Source of the DNA: Panax quinquefolius
Lineage: Eukaryota; Streptophyta; Magnoliopsida; Apiales; Araliaceae
Reading direction: 5' to 3'
Length of the DNA stretch: 64,000 nt
Assembly (NCBI GenBank): GCA_020205615.1
Contig: CM035153.1
Location: forward strand, 78,468,040 to 78,532,039
Below are positions 11,034-22,577 of this stretch, piece by piece. Below the pieces are notes generated by a model, which was not told where the DNA came from, ran no database searches, and was given only the letters and a program-made list of their open reading frames with translations. How positions within the stretch are numbered: position 1 is the first letter of the stretch; each line of letters begins with the position of its first letter. A program made the translations under genes and the position numbers.

Positions 11034-12250
11034 TGTGACACCCCAAAATTCGGGTATCTTCCAACCCGACATATGGTGCTCCACGGTGCTACAGTTCACA
11101 CAAACATTCAATCAAAATGCCTCATTAGAATGAATATGTCATATATATTGCAAATCAATATTACCATTCCCCAGGTTCTTTATAACCGTTACATTTGTTC
11201 TTGCCATAATATCAAATATTATCCTTACAAACCTATACTATTGCATAGGTAATCTACGGGTGCGCCTTATCCTTTCCTTTATCCTTGTCGGATCCTTCAG
11301 TCCGTTCGGTCTTAGCTGCATTCATATGGTTCAAGTAAGAGTGAGCATAACTAGCTCATCAAGTACAACAATTTCATTTAACAATATGCTTAAATCATAC
11401 AAATCATATATCTTCAATAACTGAACAATAGTTATGAAGTTCTATTGATAATTCAAAATAGTACTTCTCTTTTCTTAAAATATTTTACAATGACAATATT
11501 CAGTAAAACATCAATTTCAGTTCAATACCTTGAGCACGTCTGTAAGTCTGGAATTACTTATGAGCACGTCTAGGTGATCAGCCTATAGTACTCTATGTTG
11601 ATCAACACTACATTCTTTAAACATATGTTTGTTTAAGTGGTGGCAACCTCACGTGCCTGTCATTTGACGATAAAATATTTTAGCATACTTATTCTTCATT
11701 TGAAAACCATACCAACATAGTTTGGCAAAACATTAACAATACTTTAATAGATTATAAGAAATCCAACATATCGTAAGTCTAGCCGAAAGAATTGGCTTTG
11801 ACTTCATCACACGCCAATTCATGCATAAGAATACATGAATTACAAAACCTGTCTAGATTGAACATAGACAAGGGTTAGAATACTTGCCTTCAGCATTTGC
11901 TACTATTATTACATGTTCACTTTAAGTCTTTAAGGTCTCTACAATATATGATCACATAATGTAATACATTAGGTCGTGAATAAACATACATGGTTCCTAA
12001 TGAATCTTACCCTTCTTCTCAATCTAATAATGTATTAGATTCGTTACTATTGGTTCCGACTTTCCGTTATAGTTTACATTGTCATTACGTTTATGTTCAA
12101 TTTATTATCTTCAACCTTTAGTTATCATACTTAAGGTTTAAAATAATTTAAATAATGCTACATTAAGTTAATTAATGTTATAATTTATCATTAACCAACG
12201 ACCTTCGTTTTTATCTTCATAACCTTTCTTTACTATCAAAACCCTAAGGC

Positions 12251-12522
12251 TGGTGCTGCGGCGCCAACCTTTGCTCTACAACTCACACTGTGGCGCGAGT
12301 TTCTAGTAGGACTCTCTCTCTTGGCGATGCGGCGCCACTCTTTTCTTCTCGTCGTGTATTGTTGTGTGCCACTCTCCGGTGTGTATATGGTTCGAACTCA
12401 AGTGCTACTGTGCAGTCTAAGTTCAATTCACTTGATCGCTGGCGTGACTCCTCAGTAGGTCTGGACACTGCACATGGCGTTGCAGCGCCACCATTATGCC
12501 TTAGGCTGGCGTCGCGGTGCCA
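12251..12522. repeat. Four TGGCG/CGCCA hairpins in a GC-rich patch of the A2 LTR
   Basis: Copies are at 12251-12266 (TGGTGCTGCGGCGCCA), 12322-12337 (TGGCGATGCGGCGCCA), 12475-12490 (TGGCGTTGCAGCGCCA) and 12507-12522 (TGGCGTCGCGGTGCCA). Each has a 5-bp stem, with G-T pairs where the sequence varies, around a six-base loop. The patch is CpG-rich in an AT-rich LTR. It lies downstream of the TATA box on the minus strand, so it should be in the element transcript. Confidence 0.8.
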
Positions 12523-13487
12523 GCTCTGTGCACCAGATATTGAAAATTTTTGTTTTGCAGAACGAACTTCCCAGACTCCAAATTTGATCATTTTAAGTCT
12601 GAATTGGCTTGTTCAAAAGCCATTAGCTCACAAATCATATACTCTACATGTTCATGCAAGAATTTTACATTTTCGACTTCGTTAGCTCAAAATTCACCTA
12701 TTGGTTCATTTTTAACGAAAATGATAAACGTTCGTGAACGTTTAACGCTCGTTTCTTCGTTCTAAGTCGGAATTCGGCCATTTTTGAGTCCATAACTCTA
12801 TAATGCTAATAAGACTTGTTCCCATCAAAAACCAACATTTTCGAGCTCAATATCAAAATTCGACTTCTAATCCGAGAATTTCACGAATTCAACGATTATC
12901 ATCCAATCGTGAGACTTCCGGCATAACTTCGTTACTTATGATTTGTTCATCACTTCAAATAGATTTTATCCATCATATTTACATCTTAACATATATATTA
13001 CATCAACTTATTTACATGATAAGTTATTACTTATTCTCCATGAGTTTATAACTTATCAAAGTATAAACAACATATCATTTCATTTCTAATGACTTATAAT
13101 GGTTTACGTCTTCTAACCAACATTCTTACATCCTTTTATCATACAAACCTCATTCATGTAAACATGTTACAAGTCTTACAAGTTCTTCTTTAGTTCATAG
13201 CTTATTTAAGAAAAAGTGTTTATCCACGGCTTATTAAGACTTAAGTCCTTAGATTAATCATTCTTATCATTTCTTAGCATACATGTCAATTAATCTACAC
13301 TTCTCTTATCAACTTACAATGGTAGAGATGGAATATTAATGACATAGGAACATTAACTTTGATGAGCTAGCTTTTCTTCTTTTTTTTAACAAATGAAAGT
13401 CTAGATTATTCTTGCTTATTCTCTCTAACAATTAATTTGAAAGTGTTGGAGGAAAATTAACAACCAACAAATGAAATCCTAAGTTTG

Positions 13488-13496
13488 CTATTTATA
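13488..13496 (-). promoter_or_regulatory. Candidate TATA box of the A2 LTR
   Basis: TATAAATAG on the minus strand, about 940 bp from the LTR start. Its place in the LTR implies a short U3 and a very long R-U5 part. Confidence 0.55.
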
Positions 13497-14431
13497 GGAT
13501 TTCCTAAGTTAGGGTAATTTGGTCCATAGCCAATCCCACCTCATTATTAAACCTCCATACTATTCATTACTTCTTAATTAAGTTAACTTGCTCCTCACCT
13601 TAATTACTTGGCCATCACATTATTATCTTGGTCACTAAGATTAACCATATGATCATGGGTTGCCCCATGGGTCACCCTAACCCATTGGATCAATAGCTTG
13701 GGCTTAGGTTTAATTAACTTAACTTAAGCTTTTGGGCTTGCATTAATTTAGTTTGGAATTTACTTTAACAATCACTTGGGCTTTAACATTACATACAATT
13801 GGGCTTGCACATTAACTTCTATTGGACTTTATAAATTGCTACACAATCCCACAAGTCCATTTCATTTGGCTAAAAGCGTTATAATGTATTATTTACGTAT
13901 TATTCTCGTATTCTAACTCGTATACTAATTCATAATATAAGATATACCATCCTTCGTACATACTCGTACAATACTTCGTATCATATATACTCGTATTCAT
14001 TACCTCGTACAATACCTACATATCATACGATCATTACTATAGCTTTTTAACACTTTATTTTCCCTAACGTTTTCAAATTAAGTCCACAGGAAAAAATTAC
14101 GTTCTCCATAATTGAATTAATATTACATAATCCATTTCACCTCGATATTCTATCGTTACATATTTCTCGGAAGTTCAAAAATAATTCCCGAGCAGAAATC
14201 GATTTATAGTGTTTTTCGGAAAATTTCTCGGAAAACTTTTATTTTTCGTCTTGGAAATTCAAACACTTTAATTCCTTTATGTAGTCGAAATACTATGAAA
14301 TTCCGACGTTTCTAGGTTATAGAACGACTTTCATCTTACTAACACTTAATAATAACAAATAATATAATTGTATTCATTATTTTATTAAATAAAATTATTT
14401 TACAATGGATCCGAATTTCTCGATCGTTACA

Positions 14432-14443
14432 TTCTTCCCCCTT
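14432..14443 (-). other. Polypurine tract of A2
   Basis: AAGGGGGAAGAA on the minus strand, directly before the LTR start TGTAACGATCG. Confidence 0.85.
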
Positions 14444-14486
14444 ATAAAGATTCTGTCCCCAGAATCTTGCCTCACTTTACTCAAAC

Positions 14487-15930
14487 AAATGAGGGTAATC
14501 CTTCCTTATCTTTTCTTCCAATTCCCATATTGCTTCTTCTGCATCGTGGTTCTTTCATAACACCTTCACGGAAGGTATAACTTTGTTCTGCAGAACTTAC
14601 TCTTTTCTATCGATAATTTGAATCGACATTTCTTCGTACGTTAAGTCCTTCTCGATATGAATAGGCTCATACTCTATTACGTGCTTATAATCTAACTTAT
14701 AAGGACATAACACAGATATGTGAAACACGTTATGTATTCGTTCTAGGTCTGGAGGTAATGCTATCATATAAGCTACCTCACCTACCCGTTTTAACACTTC
14801 AAAAGGTCCTATAAACCTTGGGCTTAACTTTACCTTCATTCCAAAGCGTATATTTCCTTTCCAGGGAGATTCCTTTAGAAACACGTAAGAGCCTACTTCA
14901 AACTCTCAATTTTCTTGATGCGAGTCTGCATACTTTTTGTGTCTGTCTTGAGCTGTTACGAGACACATTCGTATCACCTTTACTACCTCCGTTGTCTGCT
15001 ACACCAATTCTGGCCATAACATTCGACATTCTCCCACTTCGTCCCAACACAATGGTGTTCTGCACTTTCATCCGTATAAAGCTTCGTAAGGCGGTATACC
15101 TATGCTTGCATGATAACTATTGTTATACGCAAACTCTACTAATGGTAGATGATCATCCCAAATACCCTTAAAATCCATGACGCAAGATATTTACATATCT
15201 TCTAATGTCTGGATTGTCTTCTCGCTCTGTCCATCAGTTTGTAGGTAATATGCCTTACTCAGCTTCAACTGTGTTCCCAACTGCTCCTGTAGACTCCTCC
15301 AAAAGTTTGATGTGAATCGTGGATCACGATATGACACAATCGAAACTGGTACTCCATGTCTAGAAATTATTTCCTTAACATAAAGTTTAGCTAATTAGTC
15401 TAAGTTATACTTGACCCTAATTAGCATAAAGTGAGCCAACTTTATCAACCGGTCAACTATTACCCAAATCGCATCATACCCTTTTGTGGTACTTGAAAGT
15501 CCCACCACAAAGTCCATCGTGATATGCTCCCACTTCCACTCCAGGATCTCCAATGGCTGTAACAAGCCACTTGGTCGTTGATGTTCAGTCTTGACTTTCT
15601 GACAAGTTAAACACCTACTCACATACTCGATGATTCCTCTCTTCATGTTTGGCCACCAAAAACTCTGGCGAAGGTTTTGATACATCTTAGTACTACCAGG
15701 ATGAATCGAGAACCTCGAACTATGAGCCTCTTGTAATACTTGCTCCTTCAATTCCGTCTCATTCAGAACCCAAATTCTTCTTTTAAATCTCAATAACCCC
15801 TCGTTATCGAGACTATACTTTAAATCTTTTTCATTGGTTAACTGCTCCTTTATCCGGTCACACTCATCAGTTTTGAGCTGCACCTCCTTAACTCTCTCTA
15901 TGATGGTAGATTGAATCTCCATCACAAACA
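14487..15930 (-). pseudogene. A2 integrase with chromodomain, broken
   Basis: The longest intact piece (15395-15925) holds ETELKEQVLQEAHSSRFSIH, the H2C2 zinc finger ([24 protein letters not shown]) and core start HITMDFVVGL. The second catalytic block reads SYRDPRFTS, as in A1, so Asp is replaced by Tyr. The C-terminal part 14597-14884 reads PRFIGPFEVLKRVGEVAYMI and HNVFHISVLCPYKLDYKHV, leading into the chromodomain toward 14487. Stops near 15394, 15195 and 14600 break it. Confidence 0.85.
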
Positions 15931-15934
15931 GTCT

Positions 15935-16440
15935 CTACCCCGATTCACTCGGCAACTTCACTTTTATCTCCATTTTAGCCATCTCTGTTATTAACTCAGT
16001 TTGAGCCGTTAACATAGACAACTTCTCCCGACCCTTTCTACTTAAGGCATCAGCGACTACATTGGCTTTTCCAGGGTGATACAGGATTTCACAGTCATAA
16101 TCCTTTATCAACTCCAGCCATCTCGTCTGTCTCATATTCAACTCCTTTTATGTGAAGATATATTTTAGACTCTTATAGTTCGTGTATATCTCACATTTCT
16201 CCTCATAAAGATAATGTCTCCATATGTTTAAGACAAAACTATCATGGCGATTCCGGATCATGAGTAAGGTAAACTTTCTTATAATCCTTTAACTGCCTCG
16301 ATGTATAAGAAATAACCTTGCCATGCTATATGAACACTTAACCAAGTCCTTTATGTGAAGCATCGCTATAAACTACAAAATTTCATGTGTCATTGGTTAA
16401 TGACAAAACAGGCGCTTCACTCAACCTCGTCTTCAGTTCT
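15935..16440 (-). pseudogene. A2 RNase H
   Basis: [20 protein letters not shown], then [17 protein letters not shown] (15935-16141), is the tether/RNase H end found in gypsy polyproteins. Upstream, 16160-16400 shows a decayed [10 protein letters not shown] and Asp-rich region with several stops. The second copy (30758-31140) carries the same breaks. Confidence 0.78.
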
Positions 16441-17400
16441 TGAAAACTATCCTAGTATTTCTCAGTCCACACGTATTTCACCATCTTCCTTGTCAAGTTT
16501 GTCAATGTAGTAGCTATCTTCAAAAAATCCTGGATAAATCTTCGATAGTATGCCGCTAACCCTACGAAACTCCACATCTCAGTCGGCGATTTTAATTGTT
16601 TCCAATTCGTCATAGCTTCCACCTTCGCTGGATCTACTGAATTCCCTTCATGGTCAATGACATGACCTAAAAACTATACCTTTTCCAACTAAAATTCACA
16701 CTTTGTGAACTTTGCATAAAACTTCTCCATCCTTAGTGTCTCCAGCACTATTCTTAGGTGTTTAGTATGATCTTTTGGCATCTTAGAATAGACTAGAATA
16801 TCATCAATAAACACCAGGATAGACTTTTCCAAATATTATGTGAACACTCTGTTCATCATATCCATAAATGCAGTTGGTGCATTAGTCAACCCAAATAACA
16901 TCACCAGAAACTCGTAATGACCATAACGAGTCCTGAATGATGTCTTTGGTACGTCTTCCTTCCTAACCTTCAACTGGTGATACCCCGTTCTCAAATCTAT
17001 TTTAGAAAAATACTTTGCCCCTTTTAACTAATCAAATAGATCATTGATCCTGGGCAATGGGTATTTATTCTTTATCGTTAACTTGTTCAACTCTCTGTAG
17101 TCGATACAAAGTCTTAACGATCCGTCCTTCTTCTTTACATATAGTACCGGTGCTCCCCATGGTGAAACACTCGGTTGTCTGTACTTTTTGTCCAACAGTT
17201 CTTGTAACTGTACCATCAACTCCTTCATCTCCACTGGCACCATACGATACTGTGCCCTGGAAACTGGTGCCACTCCTGACACAATGTCTATTACAAACTC
17301 GGTCTCCCTATCTGGTGGAAGACCCGACAATTCACTTGGAAATACATTCGTGAAATCCTTAACTATAGGTATTTGTTCCATGGTTGCTACCACTCTCTGG
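16440..17400 (-). pseudogene. A2 reverse transcriptase
   Basis: The intact N-terminal piece 17028-17393 contains [40 protein letters not shown] and [20 protein letters not shown]. The FIDD catalytic box is at about 16796-16810, followed by an LRILGHVI-like thumb region. A stop after INDLFD near 17028 and others around 16835 and 16680 inactivate it. Confidence 0.85.
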
Positions 17401-17402
17401 GT

Positions 17403-18029
17403 TTAAACATGGCATAGATAACCTACACATCCCTTCCTAAATAATTTCTTACTTTGTGTTATGGTAAGATAACACGAATGCCTCAGTGATCTATTCCCAT
17501 AAAATTCTACCTGAGGTTGTCTCAACGTTCTAATGTTCACACATTTCTTCTGACAATCTATAATTGCCCCATGGTTAAACAACCAATCCATTCCGAGAAT
17601 TGTATCAAATTTTCCTAACTTTATCGGTATCAAATCTACCGATAATTTACAACCCTATATGTCTACGCAACAACTCCTATGAATATCTTCAACAAGAATT
17701 ATCTCTTCGTCTGCTACCTTAATATTTAAAGGTATAGGTAACTTTTCAAGAAGTAATCCTAATCGTCTGGCAAAATCACATGCTATAAATGAACAAGTAA
17801 CACCCGAATCAAATAGCATATAAGCATTTATGTCGTTGATCGAAATAATACCTGAGACTACGTCCCCTGATGCAACTGCATCTTGGACTGTCATGTTAAA
17901 GGAGCGGGCCATCGGCCTACCCGACTGCGCTGGACCACTAATAGTTAATTTACCACTATTAGAGCCCTTATTCTCGTCCGTCCCCTTCTTCGGGCAGTTC
18001 TTTGCTATGTGGTCAGTTGAATCACACAC
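17403..18029 (-). pseudogene. A2 aspartic protease
   Basis: The active-site region reads AYMLFDSGVTCSFIACDFAR (about 17770-17825), with DSGVT in place of the usual DSGAT. The [20 protein letters not shown] block is at about 17535-17600. One stop near 17655 splits it. It is fused to the Gag knuckle sequence upstream (CDSTDHIAKNC), consistent with one Gag-Pol frame. Confidence 0.83.
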
Positions 18030-18990
18030 AAATCATTTGTGTTTTTATTCGGACTTTGGACCGTTAGGCAACATGTGCCCCTCCCATCCCCACATCATAA
18101 TGTCTGAGCTTTCCTTGAGATAAACTCCTAAATGAGTCTTCCTCACAGTTTTCTTGGGCCTCCATTCTTCTCTTCGGATCTCCTTGTTTCACTCCAATAT
18201 TCCTAGAGTTAAACACTTTTCGTTTCTATCCTTCGCCACTCCCGTTGGCTCCTTCAATCTTTACTCCCCCAACAACCTTTCCCTTATTCTTCTTGTCTTT
18301 GTGGTACAGGCTCAGAGTCTCTCTCCCACCTTCAGCAATTATCGCCTTCTCTAAAATGGTCCCAAATGAAGTACTTTAGAACAAAGATATACGGTTATAG
18401 AGCCAGGGTTTTAAGCCCCTTTCGAACCATCGAGCTTTCTAACCTCGGTGTCCACTTGGTGTGGAACAAACCTCGCTTGATTCATTAAACTTGGCAAAGA
18501 TATTGGGAACCGTTATGTCCCTTGTTTTAAATCAAGAAACCGCATTTCCATCCATTCCTACATACTCATGGGAAAGTAGTTCTCGAAGAATATCTCCCTG
18601 AACCTCACCCATGTTAGGTTCTCAATACTAACCCTAGCATGGTTAGCTTCCCACCAAAAATTGGCTTCTCCCTTTATCATATAGGTTGCAAAGGCAACCT
18701 TCGACTTTCATCATCGACACATTTGCAATGACAAATGCCTTCTCGATTTCTTTCACCCATGTTTGGGCTTCTATGGGGTTCGTAGTTCCTCTGAACTCCG
18801 GCGTACCGACACTTTTAAAATCCTTGAAAGTAGTAGCTCGTACTACTCCCGGATTTATGGAGATATTAGCCCCATTTCTATTAAACACAGCTATTAATAA
18901 ATTAACAAATTCTTGCATCCAGTTAACCAGACCTCCTTCAGGTTGATTTACATTAGCGTCTTGATTACGTTGTCTCCTTCTTGGCAGCAT
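18030..18990 (-). pseudogene. A2 gag
   Basis: It starts with ATG at 18988-18990 (MLPRRRQRNQDANVNQPEGG), with the same context as the other copy at 33696. The capsid part GTPEFRGTTNPIEAQTWVKE is clear. The frame is lost near 18710, where this copy reads CCTTCGACTTTC and the duplicate reads CCTTTTGACCC. The knuckle region at 18060-18120 is scrambled relative to the duplicate, and a TGA replaces the first Cys of knuckle two. Several breaks may be sequence errors, since the duplicate keeps 142 codons open. Confidence 0.82.
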
Positions 18991-19312
18991 TTTTCTGTTA
19001 CAATAAACAACAAATTTTATTAATATTCCTTTCTTGTTAGTTAGTTATTATTCAAGATTAAACAATCACTTCAACATTCATTACTTAATATGTTCCGTAA
19101 AAGGCTTATATTGATTCATTTCATGTAGTATAATACTATATCGTTCCATTACACAGCCTTAGCCGATTACATTACCATCCCGTAATTGCTTTCCAAAAAT
19201 TGGGATTTAAAAAAGACTACCCTTTTATATACAAAAGACGGTTTTACATCACTACTAGATATACAATATTTATATATCTAAAATTACTCTAGCTACTACT
19301 AGATTACATCAG
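18991..19312. other. Spacer between the A2 extra ORF and gag
   Basis: AT-rich and non-coding, collinear with the same spacer in A1 and in the duplicate. Confidence 0.6.
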
Positions 19313-19906
19313 TCATAAGGCATTATCAAAATCTGCGGTGGCAAGACCGACAATGACATCACGGCTGATAGTATGCCGAGTCTGCCCTGCCTCTATTGGA
19401 TACCTAGCTACCTGCTATTGGAAATCCTTACGAGAACTCCTATGAATATAGGACATTCTCCCTATCTTTTATTTTTTGGTCTTTAGCTTCCCCCTGAGCT
19501 CAAAGACCTCCTGCTTTAGCTCATGGACCTTGTCCTTTGCTAAAGCTCGTTCGTCATGTTCCTGCTCCCACATCGATTCTATATGTATCTTATCTTGTAA
19601 GACAGCATGAAGCTCTGCAATTAATTCCTTCACCTCCTGACAGTAGTGGAGGTTTCTGTCTAGCACTGTCATAAACAATGACATCATAGACTCCCCCTAG
19701 GGTGTCTCTTCGGCGAGCGCTATTGGTTTGAAGAACACTACCTCCACCTCTTCTTCTGATATGTCATCAAATATCGACATGAGGTCATGGTTCTTTGAGT
19801 CTCCATAATCAATCACCACTACTTCTGGATCCTCTACTATTGGGTTCGGTATAACCTCTATTTGATTAACCGATTCTTCACTATCTGCCTGTACATCTCT
19901 AAACAT
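19313..19906 (-). pseudogene. A2 extra ORF upstream of gag
   Basis: Homologue of the A1 protein: MFRDVQADSEESVNQIEVIP, an acidic N-terminus, a coiled-coil-like middle (QEVKELIAELHAVLQDK, VHELKQEVFELRGKLKTKK), then SYIHRSSRKDFQ, and the tail YPIEAGQTRHTISRDVIVGL ending at 19313. The frame of 198 codons has three stops: TAG near 19694, TAA at 19469-19471 and TAG at 19415-19417. The last lies one codon away from the stop in A1. Conservation continues past the stops, so both copies descend from a protein of about 200 residues. Function unknown. Confidence 0.75.
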
Positions 19907-20085
19907 TCAATTTCCACCTAACATCTACAACAAAATAATAAAGTTTGATTAGTACATCGCGGTAGAATAATAAAAACACATATCATATATATAATGCATT
20001 TTAAGGTTACTTTCATCTTTTACTTCTTGACTTCTCTTAAGGTTATGACTTGAGTTTTATTTCCCCTTAAGTTTTATAACCTAAT

Positions 20086-20097
20086 GCTTTGATACCA
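20086..20097 (-). other. Primer-binding site of A2 (tRNA-iMet)
   Basis: TGGTATCAAAGC on the minus strand, one base off the tRNA-iMet complement, 3 nt from the 5' LTR at 20101. Confidence 0.85.
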
Positions 20098-20100
20098 AAC

Positions 20101-20570
20101 TGTGATGCCCCCAAATTCGAGTATCTTCTAACCAGACATATGGTACTCCACGGTGCTACAGTTCACACAAACATTCAACCGAAATGCCTCAAGAATGAGT
20201 ATGTCTTATATATATTGCAAATAAATATTATCATTCCCCGGGTTCTTTATGACCGTTACAATTGTTCTTGCTATAATATAAAATATTATCATTACAAACC
20301 TATACTATTACATAGGTAATCTACGGGTGTGCCTTAGCCTTTCCTTTATCCTTGTTGGATCCTTCGGTCCGTTCGGTCTTAGCTCCATTCACATGGTTCA
20401 AGCAAAAGTGAGCATAACTAGCTCAGCAAGTACAACAATTTCATTTAACAATATGCTTGAATTATACAAATCATATATCTTCAATAAGTGAACAATAGTT
20501 ATGAAGTACTATTAATAATTTAAAATACCACTTCTCTTTTCTTAAAACGTTGTACAATGATAATATTCAA
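20101..20570 (-). mobile_element. A2 5' LTR, truncated
   Basis: It starts TGTGATGCCCCCAAATTC and matches the first 470 bp of the 3' LTR. It then joins unrelated sequence in a short TGTATTCGATGTATTCAC direct repeat. The missing 2.9 kb is nowhere else in the window. Confidence 0.8.
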
Positions 20571-22577
20571 TGTATTCGATGTATTCACCTTAATCTACAA
20601 TATTTATCATGATATAGCAAGGGTGGGCAATATGGTTGTCTAGCAAGTATAAATTTATTTAAGGATATATCATGATTAAAAGAATTTAAATAATAAGCTG
20701 GCTATAATTCTTCAATATAGTTGAGAACTAGCAAGAACAAACTTGAATAGCTGAAGAACATTTAACATGAACATACCAATTATATCTGAACCGAACGGTA
20801 ATGAAGGTGATCAGCCTTTCATACCTGATTATTACATGCAATATGTACAGAGTGCAATTTAATAATTCTTAGACATTGCAATTACCAATGATTAACCATA
20901 AGTATATTTGAATGAAACAACTCGAGATCGAGTTAAGGAAAAACTTGCATGTTAAATTGCCATTTATTCACGCAATTTATTAAGCTTTAAGCGAAGACCT
21001 AATATATAAATAATATCGATATACAAATTAGAATAATATCATCACAGTATTTAAAATAACATAAACACATTAACACATAACCCTATCAATCTATACATCA
21101 CATAAAACCTAACCTCAAGTCAAACTTTTAGAGTTCGAAGTCGAGTTCGACATAATTCTAACATCCCTGACGGCTTAGTCGGACAAATATCGAGTTTAAG
21201 TTTAATTAAACTATTCCTAACACTTAACAATTATCTTAGATAATTTTATTATCAATTAAAATATTTTTCATAAGCTTGTAATAATTTTGAGATAATTATT
21301 ACCATTTATCATAATTTTCAATCACTTATATCGTATTTATATAATATAAATACCACATTATTCTCTTATCATTAATATTTATTTAATATTAAATATTAAT
21401 GAAAATCATATCATAATATTATAATATATTTATAATATCACAAAGTATTTTTAATACTTTAAAATCATATTTATATGATTTTTAAATAGATAAATCCATT
21501 ATCAGATAATTACTATTAATATTAAAATATTAATATTTTCATAACAAAATATCATAAGTTATATTTTATATCTCAAAATATTTTTCTAACCCTTAAATTA
21601 TTTTTATATGATTTTAAAGTATAAATTCTATTTTTCCATAATTTATTTAATATACTCATTAAATAAATCAATTACCATTAATATTAATTTATTAATGAAA
21701 TTTATCATAAAATATAAAAAGTTATTAGAAATAACTTAAAATATTTTCTAACACCAAAATATAATTTTTCATGATTTTTCCAATGTTGAAATCATTTTTA
21801 AATAATTTATTTAATATTATAATTAAATAAATTAAATACCATTTATATTTCAAAAATATTAAATATTTATGAAATATACTCAAAGTAATTAAAACCCATT
21901 TTGGACTTTAAAATAAATTTTAGGAATTTAATATTAATTTTAATAATTAAAATAATTTTTTCTATTTAATAAATAAAATAATTGATTTTATAAAAAATGT
22001 CGCTAAAAGCTTACCCTATAAGCTTACAGGCGAAATCATTATAGGTATTCTTGTGCCTAAACCCAGAAACTTTGTCAGTCACTAAGTGGGCATGTTTGAC
22101 CATTGATATATCTTTGGTGATTTTGTTTCTAGACTTCCTAAAGTGTTAGGATTGTAGTACTAATCTAATACTATAATCCCAATCAAGTTCTATGGCAATC
22201 CTACATCATAAAAGAAAGATATAGGCCTCCAAAAATCTTGTCAGGCCTGTTCTTCATTTTTTGGGTTACCCAAAAATGAAGAACAGTGCAGAGTCCCTAC
22301 TTTGAGCCTTTAAATCTTTGTTTTCCAGGCTTGGTTTTTATGTTTTATTAGTTCAATCGTGTAGTTCTTGTGTCAAGGAACAACAACAAATTATCAGATC
22401 AACTTAGCAACATCATAACAGTAAGATCTAGGCAAGGCCAAAATCTTGTCGAATCGTGTTCTTGAAAAATTTGGGTTTTCAGATTTCTTCCAGCGGTTGG
22501 TCAACGTTGGTTTGACCTTAATTATCTGTGATTTTATGTAAGATCTAAGTGATCTAATGGTTTATATGTGTAGTTCT
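20571..22577 (-). mobile_element. LTR of gypsy family D, part 1
   Basis: The sequence has the landmarks of the A and B LTRs (a CAAGGGTGGGCAATATGG block at about 20620, GGTGATCAGCCTTTCATACC at about 20806) but differs otherwise. A very AT-rich core (21200-21990) is followed by hairpin modules (22055-22530). It is interrupted at 22577 by copia C1. By continuity of the duplicate, it resumes at 39171 and ends at 62976. The LTR head is missing at 20571. No gene is present. Confidence 0.68.
22247..22286. repeat. Long near-perfect hairpin in the D LTR
   Basis: The arms CTGTTCTTCATTTTTTGGGT and ACCCAAAAATGAAGAACAG pair over about 19 bp with a single bulged T and essentially no loop. The duplicate carries it unchanged at 36957-36996. 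It is one of several modules in this LTR with a GGGTTACCC-type tip. Confidence 0.9.

Larger units (their letters stand above)
11034..14431 (-). mobile_element. A2 3' LTR, complete (3398 bp)
   Basis: On the minus strand it starts TGTAACGATCG next to the PPT and ends GGGGTGTCACA, so its ends form imperfect inverted repeats. It contains a TATA box (13488-13496), a GC-rich patch with four short hairpins (12251-12522) and many TCGTA repeats near 13910-14010. No gene in it is convincing. Confidence 0.85.
11034..20570 (-). mobile_element. Gypsy element A2, near-complete with truncated 5' LTR
   Basis: Chromodomain Ty3/gypsy element on the minus strand: 3' LTR 11034-14431, PPT, integrase-chromodomain, RNase H, RT, protease, gag, extra ORF, PBS 20086-20097, and 5' LTR 20101-20570. 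The 5' LTR is cut to 470 bp and joins another family's LTR. The left flank ends ACAAA; with the right LTR end missing, no TSD can be confirmed. Part of this element (from 16055) is duplicated at 30758-35282. Confidence 0.85.

Noticed and set aside
12290..12685. 131-codon plus-strand and 102-codon minus-strand ORFs in the A2 LTR
   Set aside because: They overlap the GC-rich hairpin patch inside an LTR, resemble no family I know, and have no match in the other LTR units. High GC alone explains the missing stops.
22247..22286. MicroRNA precursor
   Set aside because: The stem is only about 19 bp with no loop and lies in an LTR; there is no evidence for a defined mature product. Kept as a structure only.
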